Below are positions 35,608 to 46,658 of a stretch of DNA of 64,000 nucleotides, one piece after another; the first letter of the stretch is position 1; each line of letters begins with the position of its first letter. This DNA comes from Merluccius polli (taxonomy: Eukaryota; Chordata; Actinopteri; Gadiformes; Merlucciidae), in contig JAOPHQ010001775.1 of NCBI GenBank assembly GCA_030340625.1, positions 27,121-91,120 on the forward strand, written 5' to 3'. The notes beneath the pieces are model-generated. The model did no database searches. It saw only the letters and a list, made by a program, of their open reading frames with translations, and was not told the origin of the DNA. The position numbers were made by a program, and so were the translations under genes.

Positions 35608-36207
35608 GGTCAACATGTAATCATGAAGAGGCTTCTCATGGTCATCTTCTCTAAACCAGAAGGAGGGGATTGATCATCATTTATAATCCTTACAGCAGGC
35701 TTGGGACTTCAGCTAACTTCAGATGCTACGTTTGATAAATCACAAAAACATTCATAATTACATTTATTTTGAAAGCAATCAATCCGTAAGAAAAGTGTAA
35801 ATATATATCAAATCATTGTATACTCTAATGATAATATCAAAGTAATTATTATCAAAAAAATATTTTTAATAATTACATGGCTTTTAATATTTGAATGAGG
35901 AATTGCTTGACTCATGAATGATTTCATGAAGTAATATTAATGTTCAAGATTTTTAATATAATGTTGATTACTATGATTGTAGTACAGAAATCAATACAGC
36001 GGCCGTCGATGTGCTTCGACGATTCCTCAACGAGATCTTTCTTACAATATATCACTTACCTGTAAATAATAATCACTTCAGTCTTTTATATCAATATTTT
36101 AGAGTTCATCATTTGGGTTTAGGTTTTGTGTGATTTATAATGAACATATTAGAAGCAGTTTCTTCTCATTTGTGCTGTCAATAAAGTTTCCAAAATTCCA
36201 ATTCCAG
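35608..36207 (+). promoter_or_regulatory. 3' UTR exon and poly(A) signal of copy C
   Basis: Begins after the TTTAG acceptor; AATAAA at 36,180-36,185. The conserved hairpin is at 36,004-36,021. Confidence 0.65.
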
Positions 36208-36347
36208 TCTGTTATTTATGACCCAATACCTAATATTTGTTGTTTATGACAAACTGTCAAACTGAGCCTGTAGCCATAAATACTGGTTTTGAAACACTGT
36301 AACATAGCATTCTGCCTAACAAGACAAGCTAGGCTATGAGTTGCCAC

Positions 36348-36791
36348 CATAGACATATATACATAGACGCCTCATGACGTGATGGAACGTAACCCAGCGT
36401 CGCCGCCATATTGGTTGGGTCTCCTCACTCTAGTCTAGCATAGGAGTCAACGGGAGAGCAAGCTATGCAGTATTGTGTGCAGCTTACGGCGCAGTATTGA
36501 CACCAGATCGCGTGGGATTACCTTTAACAAGTAAGATTGAACAATAATGCGTATTATTTCTAAAAAAAATATATCTATAATAATTCGTCCTGTATCACAA
36601 CTAAATCTCTGCCGTTTGTAACAAACCAAACCGTGTGAAAATCCGGTAAACATTCGGGGAGTTCTGCTTATTATTGTAGTTGGGGATACACCTTCCTCCA
36701 TAGAAATAAATGCACTGGGGACCCATCCAAGATGGCGGCCGCGCTGATACGTCAGCTCCAACAGGCAGCGTCGGTCTATGAGGCGTCTACG
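36348..36791 (+). mobile_element. P-element/THAP-like remnant with 8-bp target duplication
   Basis: A 444-bp segment flanked by GTTGCCAC on both sides (36,340-36,347 and 36,792-36,799). Its ends share inverted TAGACGCCTCAT, with extra sequence before it on the left. Near 36,463-36,535 the plus strand reads MQYCV and, in shifted frames, AYG and TRSRGITFNK, resembling the N-terminus of THAP DNA-binding domains of P-like transposons. Eight-bp duplications fit that superfamily. There is no catalytic domain. The insertion lies exactly where homology to copies A and B stops. Confidence 0.6.
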
Positions 36792-36799
36792 GTTGCCAC

Positions 36800-37384
36800 G
36801 GCGGCCGCCATTTTCCCAAGTCTGTTTGTTGACAAAATGCAGCCACCCAATTGGTGTAGAACGATCACGTGACGAACCGTGGCACCACTTTTGACCAAGA
36901 TCTTATTACGCCATGAAGGGACTAGTTCAACAAAAAACAAAGTGGCTAGAAGAATTGACTGGAATTTTAGCGAAGAAGTTTTATTTTGGTGGATTAGCAT
37001 GACTCGTTCTTTTTTATGAACTAAAGAGTGTGTAGTTCCACGCCTGTGGAGCGGGATGAAACGATAACAGGGTTCACCTTATGGCCTATAATGGGGAGCG
37101 TCCAATGCGACGCCTCATCTCTCGAAACTCACCGCGACGCTCCCAGAATGCATTGCGTGGCTGCTTACATAGACAATGAATGGGAAGCGTCGAAATGACG
37201 AGGTATTTCAGACACCGAGAACACGGTACCCAGAACACGCTAAGAATCGGGCTTCTTCATTGGTTCTCATGATGCGCCTGCGCGTTTCGTCGCCGGTCTC
37301 AATGCCTTCTTGAGAGCGGGAAATTGTTTGTGATGGCTTTTTTAAATGTTTGTTAACGTTTTAATGATTCAGGTTGCGTTTTAA
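36800..37384. other. Intergenic DNA, probably old transposon debris
   Basis: No gene recognised. Contains phrases such as GAATGGGAAGCGTCGAAATG and GCGACGCTCCCAGAATGC that look like termini of dispersed fish DNA transposons, but I could not pair them. Confidence 0.35.
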
Positions 37385-37668
37385 TGATTAGGGTTATGGT
37401 TAGGGTTAGGGTTATGGTTATGGTTATGGTTAGGGTTATGGTTAGGTTATGGTTAGGGTTAGGGTTATGGTTAGGGTTATGGTTAGGTTATGGTTATGGT
37501 TATGGTTAGGTTATGGTTAGGGTTATGGTTAGGGTTAGGGTTAGGGTTATGGTTAGGTTATGGTTAGGGTTATGGTTAGGGTTATGGTTAGGTTAGGTTA
37601 TGGTTAGGGTTATGGTTAGGTTAGGGTTATGGTTAGGTTATGGTTATGGTTATGGTTAGGGTTAGGGA
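37385..37668. repeat. Degenerate telomere-like array (TTAGGG/TTATGG)
   Basis: About 280 bp made of GGTTAG and GGTTAT units with occasional GTTAGG shortening. TTAGGG is the vertebrate telomere unit, here mixed with TTATGG. It is an interstitial array, not a chromosome end, since genes continue on both sides. Confidence 0.85.
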
Positions 37669-37964
37669 AATGTCCCAGCTACGCTATGACTGTAGGAAAC
37701 GGAATTAGCATGCTTCAAGGATCGAACCAATCAGGGAGCGAATTCTTGCATACTAATTAGGTAAGTTATCGTGTTCTGGCCCTAGAACACGGCTACATCC
37801 ATAGCTCGAAATGACGGCTGCTGTGGATCCGTAAGCATGCTGGGATTGCTCGCGGCGTGGCTCCGCTTCTAAATGTGCATAAAGTTCAGACATTTCAACG
37901 GTGGGCGTGACGTTGACCCTTCTGACCCTTCTGCTTCATACCACTTGCTTTTAGTACCGGAGAA

Positions 37965-38063
37965 ATGGCGATGGAAGATAACTGGATAATTGCCGTTTCG
38001 GGGTTTCCTCAATTATATGACCTATCTCTCCCTTCCTACGGGGATAGTGTAAAAAGAAATGCG
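37965..38063 (+). pseudogene. MADF-domain exon fragment (Harbinger-related)
   Basis: Reads MAMEDNWIIAVSGFPQLYD, then LSLPSYGDSVKRNA, followed by a GTGGGT donor. This matches the N-terminus of MADF (Myb/SANT-like) DNA-binding domains found in Harbinger accessory proteins and some host regulators. No downstream exon could be assigned within the next 2.8 kb, so it is probably a transposon-derived remnant. Confidence 0.5.
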
Positions 38064-38826
38064 GTGGGTATAATTCATATTTAGATAATGTAAGCTGGAT
38101 GATGAATTCGCTTATAGTTTTACCTCAATACATTTGGTTGGTACATTCCAACTTCATGTTCCACCTGTAAACAGTTCACACAGCATCTAAACTCATATGT
38201 AGACCCATTATATCAGATGAGTAAATAAACAAGTAGGCCTACATCATTTTAATTTTTTTATTAGCCTTTCTTTTTCCTTTCCATTATTTTTTGTAAATAT
38301 TATTAGGGCCACAGGGCAATCGCACCGAGCACTGGCCTACACTCAGCTACTACTGTTATTGTGTGTCACTACTGTTATTGTGTGGATTTTTTTCTTATTA
38401 TTATTCCTCTTCCGGACACATTTCGATTCGCTACTAGTCAACAAATGATATATCAAAATGTGCGTCTTCATCGGGATCAGTGTGCTATTGACTTTCTTAC
38501 AAAAATACGAATTTTTCGCAACGTAAGTCGCAAAAAACAGCAAAATATTTCCCATAGAGAATGAATGGGAGGAGGTAAAAAAACAAAGACTTTTCGTACT
38601 GCCTACTGCTGTCTGCTGCTCCGGCATACTTTCACCTAGAAACTCAATTTAACCTTTAAACAGTAGACACAAGTCTTGTGTATTTGGTGTATTATTCCAC
38701 GTTTTGATAGGTCATATAGTTTTTAATCAATCACTGATCAATGGCCATGATCATTTTGGGAGAAATTATGAGATTATAATGGGTGTGTATTGCGAGGAAT
38801 TTTCGTGTCAGAGTGCAGGTTAGAGT
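38064..38826. other. Intergenic DNA without recognisable genes
   Basis: AT-rich; includes ATTTCCCATAGAGAATGAAT, a phrase common in dispersed fish repeats. Nothing coding is supported. Confidence 0.4.
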
Positions 38827-39349
38827 TAGCCTGGCAAGCCAGACCCATCAGAAAGATGTAAGGTCTGGCGCAGCTCCATTGGCAGTGTGGGCGGGATAAA
38901 CGGTTGTCTTTCAAGTTCCCTCTGCACGCAATAGGATAGCGCTACAACCAATCAGAGCAACGAAGAAGGTGACGTAGTCAGAGCGACGGCTCTGACTACG
39001 TAATTAATCATAACTCAGAATAAATATTTATTCTCGAGGAAAGACTTCAGTGCCGTTCTTTGTTCTTTTCTCAAACACAATGTTAACTTCAAGTCTTGAA
39101 GAGTTCGCGGCCAAAGCCGAGTGGAAAGACAGCCGTTCGCCAGCAGCAGCAGCCATTGTTTACCTCTAACACAGAACCGTCGCATTTCTGTCGTCATGGT
39201 AACCCGGCTTCCGACTCCGCCCCTCACGCTGTGATTGGTCTGACATACTTTGTGTTTCCAGCACCAAAAAGCCGACGGAGCCGTGCTAGACCCACCTAGC
39301 TGCCAAATAAATATGCTGCCGCCAGGGGGTGTCTAGAGTTCTAGGCTAG
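38827..39349. mobile_element. hAT-type MITE with 8-bp target duplication
   Basis: Ends TAGCCTGG and inverted CTAGGCTA, flanked by GTTAGAGT on both sides (38,819-38,826 and 39,350-39,357). 523 bp, no credible reading frame. An internal GGTGACGTAGTCAGAGC / GCTCTGACTACG pair forms a hairpin near 38,970-39,003. Confidence 0.7.
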
Positions 39350-39357
39350 GTTAGAGT

Positions 39358-40440
39358 GGGAGAGAGCCCAAAATTAATCCAGATTTTTTCTCTTTCCACG
39401 CTGCTCCTGGCCACAATTTACGCTCTACACACGTGATTTTTTCCAAATGTGTAGACAAACTTGTTCTGTCTCTCACAATGTGCTCAAAAAGTCAGAGAGA
39501 CTTACAGAATTTGAATTAGCAGCCTCTAAGTGCGGCCAGTCTGTCTCTCCTTCCTCATCGACTTCAATACAAATATTTTCTGAGAGAAGCAGAACGGACC
39601 CCTGTTTTAAACTTGCAAGTGTCTCCAAAATATTTACTGTAGAAACACCAAATCGTTCAGGAAGTCCTTACAGTGATGATGGTCTGGTTTTTTTTCTGAT
39701 ACGTGCTACCGTTTTGTCAGAATAAGCCCAAATGTGAGACCAGTGCAGAGGCAGAAAAACGCTCTTTTTATCAACGATTCCGTCTGCCTCAGCCTGGGGG
39801 GGGGGGGGCTATCGCGCGCACAGGTATTACTTTTCATTGTACACCTATGAGCGCTGTGATGGTATATTCAGCAGCATTTTTTAATGCACTCAGCAACACT
39901 TTGTTAATGCACTAATCAAATGTTTAACAGATCATGTGTATCATGGGTTTAGTAGCTGAATGAGCGGTTTCATGTATAATTTAGTTATTATAACCGTTAT
40001 TATAACCACGTAATTTACTCTGGAGAGCCTTATACGATCGGAGGAACTACTTTATGATTCAAAGCACAGTACTGCATATGTCAGTACAGACCTGTTGACA
40101 TGTGGATACAACGCTGAACCATCCAGGTCTGGTGTGACTTACGGGTATTTCCCCGGGAACTATGACATCCTTTTTGCTTATCATGTTAACATGTAGTTTG
40201 ATTGTTTATCATGTTTTATTGTTTCACTCATAGAGTAAGGAAGACACCATATGCCAGTGTTTGTCGAAGCGCCACAACTTGATTTGACTGGAGAACGGGA
40301 GGCCTTCCCTCAGATGGAAAGAGACACTTCACTTCACGAACATGAAGGCAAATCCTTTGGACCTCATGGCTGTGCAAAACATCTTCTCCCAATACAAGTA
40401 CAAAAACAAAAACAATGACACCACCGGCGCTCACAAAACT
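39358..40440. other. Intergenic DNA between repeats and the first claudin
   Basis: No gene recognised. Short frames at 39,447-39,725 and 40,250-40,420 lack family similarity. TTTATT at 40,440-40,445 is a minus-strand AATAAA that could end the claudin transcript starting at 41.5 kb. Confidence 0.4.
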
Positions 40441-40891
40441 TTATTTGCCATCTAATCCCCTCTACATCACACTAACAGTATGGACCGTGTCCAACTACTG
40501 ACCTCTATGGAGTATGATATTATGTTATATTAACACTATTGCTGGCGTTGAAATGCCAATGCGATGCGAAATTCAACACGTATACTGAATTGGCTGCTGC
40601 TGAGGTTTGAAGCACGGGGAATGGCGTCCTGGGAGTTCAAACTACATTTCCCATGACCCCATGCTTATGGTTGCCGAGGGTTACTTGGGCACAGGGATGC
40701 ATTGGAGGGTTTGTTTTGATGGAAAAGTGAGATGAAAGTGAGACGGGCGGGTTGGAAAGCACATAAACAGTATAATCTATCAAATCAACATGTGGTCCAT
40801 GCCAGATCCATATAAACAAATACACCCTGGTTGTCATGCCGATGATCAAGGTCCTAATAGAAACCCCCCCCCCCCCCCGCCGTCCTCCACA

Positions 40892-41548
40892 TCACACGTA
40901 GTTCTTGAAGGCGTAGCTGCTGTGCGAGGTGGGGGTGGTCCGCGCCGCCCGCCTGTACCCGCCGGACCCCCCGGCCCTGGCGGCCCTCGGCGCCGGCGGC
41001 GGGCAGCTGGCGCACATCAGCGCCCCCCCGCACAGCAGCAGCCCGGCGGTCACCCAGCCGATGTAGATGGCGGCGCCCAGCTCCTTCTTCAGCACGTCGG
41101 GGACGCGCGGGTTGCGGAAGTCCCTGATGACCACGTTGGCCGTCCACGACGCGGCCACCAGGACGCTGAGGCCGCCGAGGGCGAACACCAGCCCCGCGGA
41201 CGCCACCACGCGGCCCTTGGCGCGGGCGTGGCTCAGGCAGTTGGTGCAGCGGGCCCCCAGCAGGAAGAGCAGGAAGGCCAGGCAGCCCAGCACCAGGCCG
41301 ATGCACACCAGGCCCCGGGCGGCCTGCAGGTCGGGCTCCAGGTCCAGCAGGGCGTCGTAGATCTTGCACTGCATCTGGCCCGTGTACTCGCTGACGCACG
41401 TCATCCACAGGCCCTCCCAGAACACCTGCATGACCACCAGGTGGGTGCCGATGAAGGCGGTCACCTTCCACATGGGCAGCGCGCAGATCAGGATGGTGCC
41501 CGCCACGCCCAGCATGGACAGGCTGAAGCCCAGCTCCTCCAGGCCCAT
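40892..41548 (-). CDS. Claudin (intronless, 218 aa), cluster gene 1
   Basis: Four-pass tight-junction protein that seals or forms ion-selective paracellular pores. The chosen start gives MGLEELGFSLSMLG, the normal claudin N-terminus; an in-frame upstream ATG at 41,650 would add 34 residues (His/Pro/Thr-rich, from a GGT repeat) and is judged untranslated. The ECL1 signature is WEGLWMTC...C (GLW 46-48, C51, C61). The conserved VVQSTG after the first cysteine is replaced by VSEYTG. R77 precedes TM2; a CTNC palmitoylation-type pair follows TM2 and CASCPPP follows TM4. It ends KNYV, a PDZ-binding motif. ECL2 has DFRNPRVPD. Claudin-3/4-like by overall pattern; the exact orthologue is uncertain. Confidence 0.93.
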   Translation of the reverse strand: MGLEELGFSLSMLGVAGTILICALPMWKVTAFIGTHLVVMQVFWEGLWMTCVSEYTGQMQCKIYDALLDLEPDLQAARGLVCIGLVLGCLAFLLFLLGARCTNCLSHARAKGRVVASAGLVFALGGLSVLVAASWTANVVIRDFRNPRVPDVLKKELGAAIYIGWVTAGLLLCGGALMCASCPPPAPRAARAGGSGGYRRAARTTPTSHSSYAFKNYV

Positions 41549-42899
41549 GGTGGCGGCGGTGGAGGTGGCGGCGGTGATGGTGGAGGTGGTGGTGGGTGGT
41601 GGTGATGGGGGGTGGAGGTGGTGGTGGTGGTGGTGGGGGAGGGAGGTCACTCCTAAGCAGGGGGAGAGAAGGGAGTGGTAGAGAGAAGGGGGTAGAGGAA
41701 GAAAAGGAGGGAGGATGAGAGAGAGAGAGGGAGGAGGAGAGAGGGAAATATTTACATTTTGATGTCGGCCCCCTAAAACGACACAGGTTATTGCTACTGG
41801 GACTATTTCTAGTCAATCAGAAACAGCCATTGAAAAAATAACAACAGGAAATATGATTGGTTTAAATGTGAATTCTGTGTACAGTCCATCACACCAAACA
41901 GTGTATGCAGAACACAATTTCCCCAACTGAAAATAAATAAAGGAAAATCAACCATTTCCCCAGACAGCCTGTGGTGGTGGTGTGGGGGTAGCTCTGGTGT
42001 TGGTGAGGAGGAGCTGCGCTTGAACGCCGCCGCCACTAGGGGTCAGTGTTTCACCAGAGACACGCCACACACCCTTCCCACTCAAATAATGCTCTACTAC
42101 ACATGTGAACTACAAGTGGTCGTTAATTGCACTTAAAAAACGTAAATCAGACACACATGTAGGCCTATTATGTTTCTTTCTTATAAATGTATATGTTTCT
42201 CAGGTTGTCATGACGTTGAAGAGTTGTCAAGTGTTGTCAAGTGAAAGGAAAAACAGAAAAAGAAAAGAAAACGCCACTACAGAAAGTGTTGTAACCGATG
42301 GGCTGGGCATGGTTTGGGCTTTTTTCCATTACACTCTCCCTGTTTCACCTGATAACACGGTCCACTGTCACCACCATCACACACTAATTAAATAAATAAA
42401 AAGTCCATCCAAACCTTTCGAATAAAACAAAAAATAGACATTTTATTACTGGCCTACACAAATGTTTTGATGAACATTTGATGACTACGTTGAGATAATT
42501 GCCCACTAACTAACTAACCCTCAAAAGAAACAAAAGACAAACAAACAAGCAACTAAGGTTTATATTATGTTTTCCCATTGAGGGCATTTCTTGGACAACA
42601 ACAGACAAGGTCAGGTGAGAACCGGTTCTTCCTTCATTGTCGTAGACGTGTGCTCAGTAATAAGGTGCCAAGGTGCCAACACAGAACAAAATGTAGGACT
42701 TCACTTGTTCTCAGAGAAACTGATCATGTTGCCAAACAAAATAGAAACCCAACCAACTATTGTCTCTGTCATTGCAAATAACTAAATGAATACCAACAAG
42801 TGATGCAAGAAGGTCTCTCCCATTGTCAGGTGCACACATCCCTTCCATTAGGCTCTATGTTGATGCTGCACAGTGAAGAGGCGTAAAGGATATCCTACA

Positions 42900-43000
42900 T
42901 ATTTACATTTAGGGCATTTAGCAGACGCTTTTGTCCAAAGTACATTTGTCAGAAGAAAGTGCAACAGTATATCGCTGTCGGTACAGTAAGGATTTCAAAA
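42900..43000. repeat. Teleost SINE/V-type repeat fragment
   Basis: Contains ATTTAGGGCATTTAGCAGAC followed by GCTTTTGTCCAAAG, the widely shared core/tail of fish SINE-type repeats; no tRNA-like head is present. Confidence 0.55.
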
Positions 43001-43612
43001 GAACAAGTTTCAAGCACGGCCAATTGCTAAGTTAACCCATTGCTAGTATACAACACGGCTCGTCTCAGCAGAGTGAGGAGATGCAGCCGGAGGTTCCCAG
43101 CCCTCACTAAGCTGCTTAATGCCTGGCTGCATCACTTTACGCACCGCTGCACACCGGTCTGTTGTCTGTTGTGTCTCTTATATCGGTCTGAAACTTTATA
43201 AAGAGGGACTTCCAATCCAACATTTCCAAACATCGTAGGGGCGATAGACTGAAATCACCATCCGACAATGAATTAAATTACGTAAACAGAAATGAAATCA
43301 ACCAATTAAAACTAATAACTAATTTGAACTAACTAAACAAATACTAATAGAAAAAAAAAAAAAAAGCAAATGTTGATTGATGAGTCTATTTCTTATTGGT
43401 TGATATTCTCGGCTACAGTGTCCAAGTGATGTCATCAACCGGTACTGGTGCCGGCACACCTCTACAGGGTGGAGATCACCAGTATGACTGGTCTGGTCAC
43501 ATTCTCCTTGCAATGGTAGTCGTTAATTCCATGACATGAAAAGACCAGTATGGCTCAAACCAGAGGGTTAAAGTAGGTTAGGGTTAAATAACTCATGTTT
43601 GGCTTACTTATC

Positions 43613-43615
<3 letters not shown>

Positions 43616-43662
<47 letters not shown>
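43616..43662. repeat. (GT)n microsatellite
   Basis: About 23 GT dinucleotides. Confidence 0.97.
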
Positions 43663-43663
<1 letters not shown>

Positions 43664-44659
43664 TTGCAATATAGTAAATACAACCTCACTTCCTTACTGG
43701 TATTCGATGCCTTGTTAAGCCATTTGTTATTGTTGCTTAGAAGGAAGTTTTATAGCTGTTGGTATTCGGTGCAACTGGTTCAGCCTGTTGAGGTCCATCC
43801 CCAAGGGGAGCGCTGGCTGCTGACCATGTCCCGGATCAAACAAGGTCAAACTAGAACTGGATGTGACATTGTCTTCATTATGTTAATGATCCACTGTAGA
43901 CATACATTATATACACATACAAATGTACATAGATACGTTACTCATTAATTACTGTGATGTCACTTCCTTGTGACAGGGTCAGGTTGTGTAGTCAGTTTGA
44001 ACTCTTACAGAGATTTCCAAAAAGCCAGGTTTTTAAAGAAGCATGAACAGGTATTTTGTTTTAGAGGATAAAGAGGCACATTCTTGAGATTTACCTTTCT
44101 GGAGACGAGTAGTGAATCAATATTTTAAGATGTTTATGAAAATGAACTGCTATTGTAATGGTAAGACTTTCACGGCGTGTTATAAGACAGACAAGACAGG
44201 GAACAGCAATTGGTTAAATTAATGTTTAATTAAAAAGAACAGTCAACATATCGACGTATACGAAACACTTTTGATTTTGGAATGAGAGCAATATAAAATG
44301 AGTAAATGTGAAACGATCTGTACATACAATTCTCAACAAACAAAATCATCACAGTGCATCACAGACATTGCAGTTGAAATCAACAACTCCAACTTGTGTG
44401 TATTTTATATTTAGTACACAGGTAGCATAGCATGGCTCTCGCCGCGGTCAGTTCCATTTCCCGCCCTTTTGGGGCCCAGTCCAACCTCCCACCATTTTGT
44501 CGTCCTCTGAACACACGCTCTCTGGTGTCACAGCCATTTTGTCTCTCAATTACTGAAGAAAAATCAGTGTTATCCCGGTCCTGGTCCATAGCTTGTCACA
44601 AAGGTATATTATTTTATTTAATAGCTTAGTTTTGAGTCCGTCTGAGTCCGTCTGAGTCC

Positions 44660-45292
44660 TCAGACGTACGCACGGCTGGTGGCCACGGATCGGGGCTGGG
44701 AGTACTTCATGGGGTAGTCGGTTTCGTCCTTGGGTGGGCAGGAGCTGCAGAGAAGGGCCCCTCCCAGGATCAGCAGGCCTGCGGTGCCCCAGCCGATGTA
44801 CAGCGCCGCCCCCATCTCCCTCTTCTGAGGGTTGATGAGGATGGGGTTGTAGAAGTTCTGGATGATGGTGTTGGCCGACCAGCTCACGGGGATGAGGACG
44901 AGCACGCCGGCGACGATGAAGATGACGCCGGCCGCGATGGCCACCCTGGCCTTGGCCCTCTCCTCCTCCACAAAGTTGGTGCACTTACCCCCGGCGATGC
45001 CCAGCAGCACCCCGAAGATCGCCGCGATGATGGAGATGACCACCAGCGCCCTGGCGGCCTGCAGGTCTTGCGGCAGCTCCAGGAGCGAGTCGTAGATCTT
45101 GCACTGCATCTGCCCTGTGCTCTGGACCACGCAGTTCATCCACAGGCCCTCCCAGATGGTCTGCGCCGTCACGATGTTGGCGCCGATGAAGGCGGTCACC
45201 TTCCACATGGGCAGCGCGCAGACGATGATGGTCCCGATTCCACCGATGATGGCCAGGGCAAAGCCCAGCATCTGCCTTCCCAATGACACCAT
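44660..45292 (-). CDS. Claudin-4-like (intronless, 210 aa), cluster gene 2
   Basis: Starts [17 protein letters not shown] in a good Kozak context (CTACCATGG). TM1 about 8-28, W30, ECL1 signature GLW 49-51 with C54 and C64, [12 protein letters not shown]81 before TM2 (82-102), TM3 117-137, ECL2 with [16 protein letters not shown]4 161-182. The post-TM2 site is KCTNF (one cysteine instead of the usual two) and the post-TM4 site CSSCPPK. It ends RAYV, a PDZ ligand for ZO proteins. The NPILI stretch in ECL2 resembles the toxin-receptor loop of claudin-3/4. A minus-strand TTAAAAG about 130 bp upstream (45,416-45,424) may serve as a TATA-like element; AATAAA lies about 45 nt past the stop. Confidence 0.95.
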   Translation of the reverse strand: MVSLGRQMLGFALAIIGGIGTIIVCALPMWKVTAFIGANIVTAQTIWEGLWMNCVVQSTGQMQCKIYDSLLELPQDLQAARALVVISIIAAIFGVLLGIAGGKCTNFVEEERAKARVAIAAGVIFIVAGVLVLIPVSWSANTIIQNFYNPILINPQKREMGAALYIGWGTAGLLILGGALLCSSCPPKDETDYPMKYSQPRSVATSRAYV

Positions 45293-46629
45293 GGTAGGTT
45301 GGTTGGTAGGTTGGTTGGTTGAATGGAGGCAAGAGGAGCTATAGGAGCCTTGGAAGAGTGGAGTAAGTCCTCCTGGGTTGTCAAGCTGAATAGTGACAGG
45401 TGGGACTTTGTGTTCACTTTTAAGGCTTCTTCTCTGATTAGGCTCCGCCTCCTCCGAGGCACCAAACCGACGACCTGAAACCCAAACACCCGGTAGGTTT
45501 CCTGCCCCGCCAGATTTTTCTCATAATTAGCGTGCACACAGGGAGCGGTTTCGACGAGATGGATGTCAGCTTCTCTGGTCACGGCTGGTGACGAGGTGCT
45601 CACTGGCATCTTCGAACAATGCTCCTCTCCTGACCAATCGCTGATGGGCCAGGGAACCGGCAGTGCAGGTTTTGCACAACAGTAACATATTTAAAAAAAA
45701 AGAGGAACCAATCAACAGTGAGGTGACTCATCACCGGAAGCCATAGGTCACGCTAGTGATACCGACTTTTATGGTCTCGGTGAATACGTGTTACGATAAC
45801 GATACTGACACACTCGGAATCTGAGTTTAAAAATGACGTTTCTCCTGACTTCCTTGATTATTATTATTTTTTTTTGACACTTTAGTTGTTAGTTTTTAAT
45901 GTTTAACTCTCCTCAGCTCTCTGGGCCCATCTCTTATTCTGCCACTTAAATAGTTTGCTTTTTAATGTTTAATGTTTTAATGGGGGCTTTTAACCTTTGG
46001 TTTTATATTTTATGCTTGCTTCATGCTATATACATATTTTATATAAATATATATTTACTATCATCACAGAAGTTATGACTCATATTTTCATGCTCATTTT
46101 GTTTTTACTAGTTCCTATTTTATAATTAAATGAATAATTCATGAACGTATAAAACAAGGGATTTATTTTCATTCATTTTCTGAACATCATGTATACGATA
46201 AAACACAATTCATCACTCACACTTCACAAATGTTTCTCTGCACAGGAAAATGATTTTCTTGAAATTATTTAATATATTACAACAACATATACAGCACAGT
46301 GCTATGCAATCACAATTCAAACTGTTTCCAAATATCCACTTCTATCTCCTCATGAGGAAGTACACATTTTTGGGTAAACATCTCTTCAATGACCCAAAAT
46401 CCTACCTGAGAAATACATCACCAAATATTGTAAATGGGTTCGCATTAATTACATTTCAACATGAATCACCTCAATAATGCCACTGTCTGTCTCACGCAGA
46501 TCAAATCATATCATCAACACTGCAATATCACATCTCAATATCACATCTCTATGACGCTGCTGCATTAGCAGAGCTACAGCAATACAGTTTCCTAGTTAGA
46601 GACCAGGACAACAGTCTTCATTTACAGAG
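45293..46629. other. Intergenic region between claudin genes 2 and 3
   Basis: Includes GGTTGGTA repeats just upstream of claudin 2 (45,297-45,322). The rest is AT-rich with no recognisable gene or RNA. Confidence 0.4.
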
Positions 46630-46635
46630 TTTATT
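46630..46635 (-). promoter_or_regulatory. Poly(A) signal of claudin gene 3
   Basis: TTTATT on the plus strand is AATAAA on the coding strand, only 24 nt past the stop codon, implying a very short 3' UTR unless a more distal signal is used. Confidence 0.5.
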
Positions 46636-46658
46636 TCACAAGTCCGTTTCTGTCCCGG

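Larger units (their letters stand above)
41549..44610. other. Intergenic region between claudin genes 1 and 2
   Basis: Contains the GGT-rich 5' leader of claudin 1 (41,549-41,650), a purine-rich GGGAGA tract (to about 41,745), a short SINE-tail fragment near 42,900 and a (GT)n tract at 43,616-43,662. No further gene is supported. TTTATT at 44,613 is the probable minus-strand poly(A) signal of claudin 2. Confidence 0.5.

Noticed and set aside
40228..40434. Short frames on both strands downstream of claudin gene 1
   Set aside because: No recognisable family on either strand; probably part of the 3' UTR or intergenic DNA.
41549..41650. 34-residue His/Pro/Thr-rich N-terminal extension of claudin gene 1
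   Set aside because: Encoded by a GGT-type repeat and absent from the claudin family, whose N-terminus is only about seven residues before TM1.
40790..41816. Long frames overlapping claudin gene 1 in other frames (271 aa plus strand, 320 aa minus strand); similar shadows at the other claudins
   Set aside because: High GC at third codon positions suppresses stops in shadow frames; only the frames with claudin signatures are real.
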